A stretch of DNA of 64,000 nt, from contig NZ_WUTY02000001.1 of NCBI RefSeq assembly GCF_009828925.2, forward strand, positions 3,936,492 through 4,000,491, read 5' to 3'. Below, piece after piece: positions 8,471 through 14,937 of the stretch. Source of the stretch: Methylicorpusculum oleiharenae. GTDB taxonomy: Bacteria; Pseudomonadota; Gammaproteobacteria; Methylococcales; Methylomonadaceae. A program made the translations under genes and the position numbers. The notes beneath the pieces were generated by a model. The model was not told the DNA's origin, ran no database searches, and saw only the letters and a list, made by a program, of their open reading frames with translations. Numbering within the stretch: position 1 is the first letter of the stretch; each line of letters opens with the position of its first letter.

Positions 8471-8896
8471 TCACAGCGCCTCAAAAGCCGCATCTTCAGC
8501 GTCATATTGCTCAATCTGCTTGATACCTGCCGCACCTCTCGGACTCAATCCAAACTTGTTACTTAATGTCACAAATTGCCGGTGTGCTTCGTTGTGAAGT
8601 TGCGCCAATGGGTGAGGCTTTAATAAATCGCCGTTTCTGCCGCCCTCGGTTTTGAAAGTCCAACCCTCAGCATCAAGTTGTTGTCTGAATTTCAAAAGCC
8701 TGGGCCGCAATTCGCACAGCTCGCCAAAGAGTTCTGCATAGTCTCCATTTAACCGGCCACTTGCAACGCAACCCGGTGCCCACTTATCCCAAATCTTTGA
8801 CGCATCACCTGTTAGCCAATCCGGTTTAATGCGCTCGGATGTCAAGGCGTCATCGTCACTAAATGATTGATAGGGTGTTTTCTTTGATGTAGTCAT
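8471..8896 (-). CDS. Phage terminase small subunit, P27 family
   Basis: Small terminase subunits recognise the packaging site on phage DNA. The 141-residue protein has the P27-family layout: an N-terminal segment with IWDKWAPGCVASGRL, a middle helix with ELCELRPRLLKFRQQL, and the conserved end HPLAQLHNEAHRQFVTLSNK followed by FGLSPRGAAGI. No large terminase is next to it, which is normal for satellites that redirect a helper phage's packaging machine and abnormal for a full phage. It is the last gene of the element. A GAGAG sequence before the ATG supports the start. Confidence 0.85.
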   Translation of the reverse strand: MTTSKKTPYQSFSDDDALTSERIKPDWLTGDASKIWDKWAPGCVASGRLNGDYAELFGELCELRPRLLKFRQQLDAEGWTFKTEGGRNGDLLKPHPLAQLHNEAHRQFVTLSNKFGLSPRGAAGIKQIEQYDAEDAAFEAL

Positions 8897-9048
8897 TTTT
8901 TATCTCTCGGTTTGTTGTTAAAAATCTATTGGGTTTTTTCCCCTAAACGCATAAGCCGCGTGGAAAGAGTTTCGGGCGTGGTCAGGATAAAACAACTCTT
9001 TGATTTTTTACCCTGGTAGGGGGGGTATAGCCCCTGTCATTCTCAAAT

Positions 9049-9064
9049 CGGACACGCGTGTCCG
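9049..9064. promoter_or_regulatory. Perfect 16-bp palindrome CGGACACGCGTGTCCG
   Basis: A perfect palindrome between the primase and terminase genes of the element, followed on the plus strand by TTTTT. On the minus strand, the direction of the element's genes, it lacks a good T-run, so an operator for a repressor or activator of the terminase gene is as likely as a terminator. It lies about 150 bp upstream of the terminase start. Confidence 0.45.
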
Positions 9065-9116
9065 TTTTTAATCTTTCCATCGTGTAACGATTTAATCTTG
9101 TTCCGTTCTGCTTTCA

Positions 9117-9357
9117 ATTCAGTAAAAAATTTCCCTGGAATTGCTAGAGTGCCAACCTACTAAACCTACAAAAATAATTCTGTAGTTTTTGTAGGTTCAT
9201 GCTCTAGGGATTTACAGGAAAAAATATCGTTCTCTCATTCTGCTATTCAGTAAAAAATTTTCCCTGGAATGTGCCTAGTAGCAACCCGCTAAAATGGCTA
9301 AAATAATTTAGCGGTTTTAGCTGGTTCATACTCTAGGGTTTTACGGGGAAAAACGGG
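9117..9357. repeat. Two homologous hairpin units, candidate replication origin
   Basis: Two units of about 110 bp start about 128 bp apart. Each opens with TCAGTAAAAAATTT(T)CCCTGGAAT and closes with GGTTCAT(A/G)CTCTAGGG followed by TTTAC and a G/A-rich run. Each centre is a hairpin. Unit 1 pairs AACCTACAAAAA with TTTTTGTAGGTT. Unit 2 pairs AACC, GCTAAAA and GCTAAA with TTTAGC, TTTTAGC and GGTT, and contains the last codons of the DUF3987 gene. Related motifs recur at 14521-14635. Iterons just after a replication gene resemble satellite replication origins; function here is inferred. Confidence 0.5.
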
Positions 9358-11526
9358 GTGAATATGATATTCCGGTAAAGGGGGCCGCCCTCTGCTTCCT
9401 GTCATCGGTTTGCGTATCACCACTAACCAATTTTCTTCAATCAAAACATTACAAGCCGCCTCGATTTCCTCTTTATCCTTCAGCCCATGCCAGCCTTTGT
9501 CATAAACATGTTTCCGGGTAAACGGACTAGGCAAGGCTTTTGCCCGTATCTTTTCAGCCAGCCTTAAAGCCGCTTCATGCTCGGGACTTTGAGCCATGGC
9601 ATAAACTCGCCGCGCGTGACTTTCCAGATACTTGCACCATTCAGCCGCCAGCAATGCCGCCCGCTCTGTAACCGGGCCGGGGGCTTTGCCGTCTGCAACC
9701 TCAACCAGATGGAATATAACGGCAAGGCTAGGCATCAAAGAACCGTACTTTCCAAGGTGTTCAATCATTACCGGGTGTTCATCGCCTCGAATCTTTACGG
9801 TTTGCAATTCAGTCAGCCAGCTATTGAAAACAGCTTGCCCGGCATCGTCGAATCTAAAAAATGGCCGGTCGTCATCGTCCCCTTGATTAGCTCCATATCT
9901 GGTAAAATCAATTTCAGCCAATACTTTAAAAATGTCATAAACTCGATTCTTTGCGGCATTGTCTGGCTTGGTGTCTACCAGCTCCCAGGTTTCAGGTTCA
10001 TCAGGCCAGACGGCTAACTGTAGGCGTTGAACTAAGCCATCGTTAAGCCCCTTCATTGCTTGATATAAATAAATCTTTAGCTTATCCGGCTGTATGCCTC
10101 CCAGTAACGATATGCAAACGTTTGGACAGTCAGTTAAGCCCCTGCCGATTTTGTTATCGGTATAACTGCCATATCCATTAAATCCCGTCATGAAGTAGGT
10201 TCTTTCGTCCGAATGTTCTTCCCGCTCCCATCGTGCAAGTAAGCCGGTGAGTTCATCCCGGAAAAACAGTAAGCCCCTCGGGTTTTGGTTCTGTAAAACA
10301 GTCATTGACTGTATGCTGGTTTCATTCGTCTTGAATTGCCGCCTAACTGGTTCGGGTGGTGTTTTTTCTTTCAGGCTTAGGTAATCCGCTTCCAGTTTTG
10401 CCATTTCTTCATCCGAAATAACGCCGTCTTTTTTCGTGCCCTTTGCCGCCTTGCTGGTTCTGGCTTTAATATCCTCTTCAACGGCTTTGTATTTAATGTG
10501 CTCAAATTCCATAGCCGCAATACCTTGCTCGAATTGCTTCGAATAATCAGCTTGCAAACGTTCCAGGAACTGCATAGGTTCTTTCATGCTAGGCGATTTC
10601 AAGACAACCGAAGGCCTGCCGATACATGCCCCCCATAGATTCGGGACAACCTCCCAACTATCGAAGCGTTTCGGCTTGATAGAACAACCCGCGCCAATGA
10701 GCGAGCCAATAACCGTAACAAGGCTAATCGCCGCAAAGTCAGCCGGTGATTGCATACGATGACTAACATCAGCCAGCCAAGGCCGGAAAGGTTCCGGCAT
10801 TATTTCAAGCCGGAACGCATCAACCGGGGGCGTGTTGCTTTCAATTTCGCCCGGAGTTTCCCAGATAAAGCCGGTGTTATCAGCTTTGTCAGTCATGGCC
10901 CATTCTTCAGGAACGGGTTCAGCCTTTTTCAGCTCGGCTTTGAAGTCAGTAAGCGCCCATGCTTTTTCGGTGTCAGGGAATGGTTGCAAGCCGTCCCAAT
11001 CGGGGGAAAACTCTTGTAACCAGTCCACCACGTCACCGCCTTCAGGTAAGTCGGAAAGCCTAAGCAGTTTAACCTCTGGGGACTCTTCCAAGCGCATCAG
11101 GGCCGCGTAAACGTCCCGGGCATAGTGTTGCCCTGGTTCGTCGTTATCAGGCAAAATAAACACGGTTTTAAAGCTGTTTAACGGCTGCCAGCTAGACTTT
11201 AAAGCCGATTGAGAACCGCCCAAACTGGTAACCGCGCAAACGCCTAAGCTATGCAGGGCCGCCGCTGGTTTTTCACCTTCACAAATAAAAACAGCCTTGT
11301 TTTTTGGGTGAGCTGCTAACTTATCCAAGCCAAACAAGGGCCGCGGGTTTAACTCGATACCGGCCGCAAAACCGGAGCCGTTCCGCTTAAAATAGGGAAT
11401 GATTTCTTTTTTATCGCTGCCGTTCTGGTATCGGCCAACAATCCCTAAAAGTTCGCCGTCCTGGTTAAGATAATTCCAGCTCGCCTTTAATGGCTTTCCT
11501 TCAAACGTTCGGGGTATCGTGTTCAT
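9298..11526 (-). CDS. TOPRIM plus DUF3987 replication protein (primase/helicase-like)
   Basis: The 742-residue product has an N-terminal TOPRIM region (about 70-165) with acidic motifs FICEGEKPA and FILPDNDEPG, then a DUF3987 region (about 240-620) with LISLLGGIQPDKL-like sequence. This build is typical of replication proteins of phages, satellites and plasmids. The ATG at 11524-11526 overlaps the stop of the zinc-finger gene (ATGA), and the two together would reconstitute a DnaG-like zinc finger plus catalytic TOPRIM core as separate chains. The last codons fall within the hairpin repeat at 9250-9357. It probably primes replication of the element at that array. Confidence 0.82.
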   Translation of the reverse strand: MNTIPRTFEGKPLKASWNYLNQDGELLGIVGRYQNGSDKKEIIPYFKRNGSGFAAGIELNPRPLFGLDKLAAHPKNKAVFICEGEKPAAALHSLGVCAVTSLGGSQSALKSSWQPLNSFKTVFILPDNDEPGQHYARDVYAALMRLEESPEVKLLRLSDLPEGGDVVDWLQEFSPDWDGLQPFPDTEKAWALTDFKAELKKAEPVPEEWAMTDKADNTGFIWETPGEIESNTPPVDAFRLEIMPEPFRPWLADVSHRMQSPADFAAISLVTVIGSLIGAGCSIKPKRFDSWEVVPNLWGACIGRPSVVLKSPSMKEPMQFLERLQADYSKQFEQGIAAMEFEHIKYKAVEEDIKARTSKAAKGTKKDGVISDEEMAKLEADYLSLKEKTPPEPVRRQFKTNETSIQSMTVLQNQNPRGLLFFRDELTGLLARWEREEHSDERTYFMTGFNGYGSYTDNKIGRGLTDCPNVCISLLGGIQPDKLKIYLYQAMKGLNDGLVQRLQLAVWPDEPETWELVDTKPDNAAKNRVYDIFKVLAEIDFTRYGANQGDDDDRPFFRFDDAGQAVFNSWLTELQTVKIRGDEHPVMIEHLGKYGSLMPSLAVIFHLVEVADGKAPGPVTERAALLAAEWCKYLESHARRVYAMAQSPEHEAALRLAEKIRAKALPSPFTRKHVYDKGWHGLKDKEEIEAACNVLIEENWLVVIRKPMTGSRGRPPLPEYHIHPVFPRKTLEYEPAKTAKLF

Positions 11527-11879
11527 GTAAGCCCCCAATCATTAGCCAGCTTTTCCAGCGAATCAGTAAAACTTAACCCGTAACGGTTCATTGTGAAGGC
11601 GATAATATCCCCGCCAGCCGCACCACAAGCAAAACACTTATAACCGCCAGTCTCAAGGCTAACGTGAAAACTACCCTGCCTTGTATCGCTATGAAAGGGA
11701 CATAATCCCCCATTATTCCAGCCGGGCCGCTTGAACTTTGCCCCTGGTAATTCATGGCGGTAAAAGTCTATTGGCTTTAAATTTTGTTTGATATAATCAG
11801 GCCGCCGATTGATTTTGTTTTGATATATGCCGTTCCGGGTTTCGCTCGCCCGGTTCGGTTTTCGTTTTAAATAGCTCAT
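11523..11879 (-). CDS. DnaG-like CHC2 zinc-finger protein
   Basis: The 118-residue protein carries the CHC2 zinc-finger signature of bacterial primases: LCPFHSDTRQGSFHV (Cys and His ligands) and YKCFACGAAGGDIIAF (paired Cys), followed by a helix and ending LANDWGL. The zinc finger in DnaG reads the template for primer synthesis. The catalytic part is absent and is supplied, in all likelihood, by the TOPRIM protein whose start overlaps this stop by ATGA. Its own ATG overlaps the preceding gene in the same way. Confidence 0.87.
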   Translation of the reverse strand: MSYLKRKPNRASETRNGIYQNKINRRPDYIKQNLKPIDFYRHELPGAKFKRPGWNNGGLCPFHSDTRQGSFHVSLETGGYKCFACGAAGGDIIAFTMNRYGLSFTDSLEKLANDWGLT

Positions 11880-12205
11880 TCGCCCGCCTCAAATTTCTGA
11901 ACCGCATGAATGAAGTTAGTGACTCGTTCAGCTCCTAATTCAGCCTTAGCCAATCTTAAAACATCCTTTTCAATTGAATAACGCGCGTAAGTTGCTTTAC
12001 GGCCCTTATCATTTGTTGGTGAAGTTTCTTTAATTGCCTCAACCTGCCAGCCATGCCGGTTCCGAAGATTCAAGATATAACCTGAAAGTCTGTAGCTTGC
12101 TGTTTCGCTAAAAAAGTCCCTATGCGTAAATTTTTTTCCCTGTAATAGTCGCATCAATGCGCGGCCTGTTAATGTGTTGGTTTTAGGGAATGACGGCGCT
12201 CTCAT
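11876..12205 (-). CDS. Small element protein, possible winged-helix domain
   Basis: This 109-residue basic protein has sequence such as LTGRALMRLLQGKKFTHRDF, then YRLSGYILNLRNRHGW with a following EAIKE segment, which could form a helix-turn-helix with a wing. The segment YARYSIEKDVLRLAKAELG follows. Similar small proteins with a winged-helix look sit before primase genes in satellites and prophages. I cannot name the family. ATGA overlaps on both sides place it firmly in the replication operon between the AlpA-like and zinc-finger genes. Confidence 0.65.
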   Translation of the reverse strand: MRAPSFPKTNTLTGRALMRLLQGKKFTHRDFFSETASYRLSGYILNLRNRHGWQVEAIKETSPTNDKGRKATYARYSIEKDVLRLAKAELGAERVTNFIHAVQKFEAGE

Positions 12206-12438
12206 TTTGAACCGCCGTTATTCCGTTCAACACATGCGAAAAATTCAGTCTCATCAATCAGAACGCGTTTACCAACCCGCTTAAACGCAGTTTTGAACCC
12301 GTTTGTTTTTTCGTTGAATATTAAGTGACGTAAGCCGCCGATTGGGGGCCATGGGTGAAAGTCGTTCCAGTTGGTAACAGGTATTAACCGGCTTGGTTTT
12401 TGTGTAGGTTCTTGGGTGGTTTGTATCTGTGCGTTCAT
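12202..12438 (-). CDS. AlpA-like regulator/excisionase
   Basis: The 78-residue protein has the compact MerR/AlpA-like DNA-binding sequence: WPPIGGLRHLIFNEKTNGF followed by FKRVGKRVLIDETEFFACVE. In satellites such as P4 and gram-negative PICIs, AlpA proteins act as activators or as excision factors. A perfect 12-bp inverted repeat at 12499-12542 lies just before its start. The stop overlaps the next start (ATGA). Confidence 0.78.
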   Translation of the reverse strand: MNAQIQTTQEPTQKPSRLIPVTNWNDFHPWPPIGGLRHLIFNEKTNGFKTAFKRVGKRVLIDETEFFACVERNNGGSK

Positions 12439-12498
12439 AATCGCCCTTGTTCGTTATTCGCCGTCATTTACGGCTTGGGGCAATTGTTACTTGTGACT

Positions 12499-12542
12499 TT
12501 TGCGGCTAAGCTTGCATTGCAAAATGTTCTCTTAGCCGCAAA
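12499..12542. promoter_or_regulatory. Perfect 12-bp inverted repeat before the AlpA-like gene
   Basis: TTTGCGGCTAAG (12499-12510) and its exact reverse complement (12531-12542) flank a 20-base loop that holds a second small palindrome, TTGCATTGCAA. It occupies most of the only gap in the element's operon apart from the primase-terminase gap. There is no T-run in the direction of transcription, so an operator or attenuator controlling the AlpA-replication genes is favoured over a terminator. Confidence 0.55.
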
Positions 12543-12546
12543 TGTT

Positions 12547-13188
12547 TTAGATAGGTGGGTTTCTTTTCAGTCGACTAATTACGCTGTTTAAGCCCGTTTT
12601 TTTATTTCTCCGCTCAGTTCCGTAAGTTGATATCCATAAAATCTCTTGAGCCGTTACTTCTTGAATAATTTCTTCAGTGTCGTATTTTTCGTAATTTTTC
12701 TGCAATTCATTCCAAACTCGATTCACATTTGCATGCCCGTCTTTGTTAAGGGATTGCCAAACGCGCCAAATCAAAGAATGAAGCTGATGTTCTCGTTTGC
12801 TCTTGGTGGTTATTTTGGGCAAAACATCTGGCTTTTCCAGGCTCCACCAATTAAACAACAACCCATTAGGGGGCCATTGTCCGGAACTTTGAAGGAACTC
12901 TTTGTATTTTTGCCGGGTAAATCCTTTTAAAAGTCCATGCCCTTCTTGAATTTCTTGCTCTTCAAATTCAACCCCTGAAAGTCTGATTATGCTTTCTAAC
13001 GCCCCTGTGTAATGGCCGGAAAGGGTAGCAATGTCATCAATACATAAAAATTCAGGTAATAATTTATGTGTAGCCATTAATTCAAGTTCGTCTTTTTGAC
13101 GGTTACGCCATGCGCTGAATAACCGCTGTTGTTTTTCCCTTTCTTTTGGGCGAATTTCGCGCCGCTTTAAATTCTCGTCTAGCTTCAT
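12547..13188 (-). CDS. Element protein of unknown function
   Basis: The 213-residue product is highly charged at its N-terminus (KLDENLKRREIRPKEREKQQ), then has a possible helix-turn-helix near LPEFLCIDDIATLSGHYTGA and a C-terminal half rich in Trp and Glu. I recognise no family. The ATG shares one base with the integrase stop (TGATG), so it is translated with the integrase. Position between integrase and AlpA gives a weak hint towards regulation of excision or replication. Confidence 0.65.
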   Translation of the reverse strand: MKLDENLKRREIRPKEREKQQRLFSAWRNRQKDELELMATHKLLPEFLCIDDIATLSGHYTGALESIIRLSGVEFEEQEIQEGHGLLKGFTRQKYKEFLQSSGQWPPNGLLFNWWSLEKPDVLPKITTKSKREHQLHSLIWRVWQSLNKDGHANVNRVWNELQKNYEKYDTEEIIQEVTAQEILWISTYGTERRNKKTGLNSVISRLKRNPPI

Positions 13189-14255
13189 CAAGCGCCCCCG
13201 AATATCTTATCGTTCATTCGACTAACTACGCTCGAAACATGACCGTCTGATAGGTGGGCGTAACGCTTAACCATGGATAAGGTTTTGTGCCCTAAAATCT
13301 CGGATATTTCAGCCAGTGACGCGCCGCTCATGGCTAAATAAGACGCGGTGCAATGCCTTAAGTCATGCCAATGAAAATTGGTTATTTCTGCCGCTTGTAG
13401 GGCGTTCTCGAATGGCCGTCTAAGGCTTACCGGCTTATTTGCGTGAATGGTTCCAGGAAATAGTAAATCAGTATCAAGCCGCCTAACTTTGGCGTGTTGT
13501 TTCAGCAATTCAAGGCCATGGCCGGAAAGTGGAACGCGCCGCCGTTCGCCGTTCTTGGTTTCATGAAGGATAATAAAACCGTCTTTTAAGTTCACGTCCT
13601 GCCATTTCAGGCCCATTAGTTCAGCCTGTCTCATTCCAGTGCTAAGCGCCAAAATTACACACAAATAAAGTTCTTTGCTGCTAGATTCTTTGCAAGCGGC
13701 TAAAAAGCGTTCACGCTCGGCATCATCCAGGTATCTAACCCGCCCGCGTGACTCTTTAGGCTTTTTAACTTTCCGCATGGGGTTATCATCAAGCCAACCC
13801 CATTCATTAACGGCAATTGTGAAGGCGTGGCTTAGCGCTGCCATGTATCGAACCACAGTGGCCCCGCTTCGTTGTGTTCCTCGGTAGGTTTCGCCGCTGG
13901 CTAATTCGTCGCGGTATTGAACAATTAAAGCCGGGGTTATATCAGCCAGGACATAAACGCCCATTTTTTCGGCCCACCATTCAAGCTGCTGCTTTTGTTT
14001 GACGGCTTGCTTAGGTTTGCCGGGTAAAACATCCTTAACGTATCGGTTCACCATTTCGGAAAATGTATGCTTTTTGCTTTCGGCGGTTTTGAAGTGTCGA
14101 TTCTCGCGAATTGCTGATTCAGTCGAAGCGGCCCATTTGCGGGCATCAGTTAAGCGTTCGAAAGTTGCGGCTTGTGGTGGAAAGCCTTTTAACCGGACTT
14201 TTACGCGATAGCTTTTTTCCCCGGTGTCATTGGTGCGGGTTTCGATAGTTGCCAT
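13188..14255 (-). CDS. Tyrosine-type site-specific integrase
   Basis: The 355-residue protein has an N-terminal arm-binding domain (about 1-65), a SAM-like core-binding domain (about 70-155) and a C-terminal catalytic domain. Catalytic residues are visible as the Arg in STGMRQAELMGLKW, HDLRH in NFHWHDLRHCTASYL, the His in LGHKTLS, and the nucleophilic Tyr in MVKRYAHL near residue 332. It catalyses integration and excision of the element. Its start is 518 bp from the right attachment core, with paired arm-type repeats in between. GGAG before the ATG supports the start. Confidence 0.93.
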   Translation of the reverse strand: MATIETRTNDTGEKSYRVKVRLKGFPPQAATFERLTDARKWAASTESAIRENRHFKTAESKKHTFSEMVNRYVKDVLPGKPKQAVKQKQQLEWWAEKMGVYVLADITPALIVQYRDELASGETYRGTQRSGATVVRYMAALSHAFTIAVNEWGWLDDNPMRKVKKPKESRGRVRYLDDAERERFLAACKESSSKELYLCVILALSTGMRQAELMGLKWQDVNLKDGFIILHETKNGERRRVPLSGHGLELLKQHAKVRRLDTDLLFPGTIHANKPVSLRRPFENALQAAEITNFHWHDLRHCTASYLAMSGASLAEISEILGHKTLSMVKRYAHLSDGHVSSVVSRMNDKIFGGA

Positions 14256-14429
14256 GCTACTTGCTCCAATATGAAGGCAAGCAATTAGCGTTTTTTGATA
14301 AGATACGTTTAGCCATTTGCTTAACCTATGCCGTTAAGTGAATCGGTAAGGGCTTGGTGGTGTTGGTAGCACTTCCAGGCCCGTTTTTTTTGCTTCGAAA
14401 AAGATACTACAACAACCCTCGAAAATTAA

Positions 14430-14694
14430 CAACAAATAACAATCACTTGTACATTGCTGTTTTTCCCTTGATATTCAAAGCCTGAAAGTAAAACGGTTCC
14501 CCAATGGGGCAATAAAAAAGGGTTTTAGCTGGTTTAGCTGGTAGGGGGTAAGCGCATTTGAAACTTTTTTAACAGGGGTTTTAGTAGGTTTTGTAGGTAG
14601 GGGGTAGACGTATTTACAGGAAAATAAAATACCTGTAATTATTGCCGTTTATTGTGGCTTTTTTTTCCTGAGTGTCCCGTGAGTGTCCCATGGG
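14430..14694. repeat. Right-end arm sites and iteron-like repeats
   Basis: ACAACAAATAACAAT (14430-14444) and GTGTCCCGTGAGTGTCCCATGGG (14672-14694, two GTGTCCC units) match the left-end copies in the same orientation. Between them, GGTTTTAGCTGGTT at 14521-14534 is identical to 9313-9326. GGTTTTGTAGGT with GTATTTACAGGAAAA near 14588-14625 matches the other left unit. GGTAGGGGG occurs twice here and once at 9016. No gene is seen in 14256-14937. Confidence 0.55.
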
Positions 14695-14695
14695 C

Positions 14696-14726
14696 AAAAA
14701 AAAAGGCCTAGCAATTTTGCTAAGCC
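14696..14726 (-). terminator. Intrinsic terminator after the tRNA-Asn half
   Basis: On the minus strand GGCTTAGC, a six-base loop and GCTAGGCC are followed by nine T. It lies 13 bases past the CCA end of the tRNA fragment, as expected of a tRNA gene's own terminator, and so was probably picked up with the tRNA half. Confidence 0.75.
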
Positions 14727-14738
14727 CTTGTTTTGATT

Positions 14739-14782
14739 GGCTCCCCCGGACGGGCTCGAACCGCCGACCTAGTGATTAACAG
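14739..14782 (-). tRNA. Partial tRNA-Asn(GTT), 3' half only
   Basis: On the minus strand the sequence starts at the anticodon loop CTGTTAA (anticodon GTT), continues through a T arm (GGCGG-TTCGAGC-CCGTC) and ends with an acceptor strand CGGGGGA, G and CCA. The matching 5' half, which would start TCCCCCG, is absent beyond 14782. The break coincides with the attachment core. The element therefore carries the 3' half as its attP, meant to rebuild tRNA-Asn on integration, but here joined to unrelated DNA. It cannot give a working tRNA. Confidence 0.85.
14773..14782. other. Right attachment core (att)
   Basis: TGATTAACAG, identical to 8098-8107 and coinciding with the anticodon loop of the tRNA-Asn half. 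Confidence 0.65.
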
Positions 14783-14937
14783 AAAAAGGTAACTCAGGTG
14801 CTTTAGTTGCATGATAATTTCCTCATTATAAATAACCCAATCTGGTTGATCACGGATTAGTTATTCCGAAGACAACCTCCTTTTCATTTGCAAGTCATCG
14901 GAAATCTGCTGATCAATCACTTTCAGACTCATTCAAA

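Larger units (their letters stand above)
8098..14782. mobile_element. Integrated 6.7-kb phage-satellite-like (PICI-like) element
   Basis: The element is bounded by the direct repeat TGATTAACAG (8098-8107 and 14773-14782). All seven genes are on the minus strand in the order integrase, unknown ORF, AlpA-like protein, small ORF, CHC2 zinc-finger protein, TOPRIM/DUF3987 protein and P27-type terminase small subunit. No capsid, tail, portal or large terminase gene is present. Integrase, AlpA, primase and small terminase are the hallmark set of phage-inducible chromosomal islands, so a satellite that borrows a helper phage's particles is the best reading. A deletion remnant of a larger prophage is the alternative; intact overlapping genes and paired end repeats argue against it. 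Confidence 0.72.

Noticed and set aside
14739-14782. Functional tRNA-Asn gene
   Set aside because: No D arm or 5' acceptor strand (TCCCCCG) is present beyond 14782.
8098-14782. Complete prophage
   Set aside because: There is no capsid, portal, tail, lysis or large terminase gene and the element is only 6.7 kb between its direct repeats.
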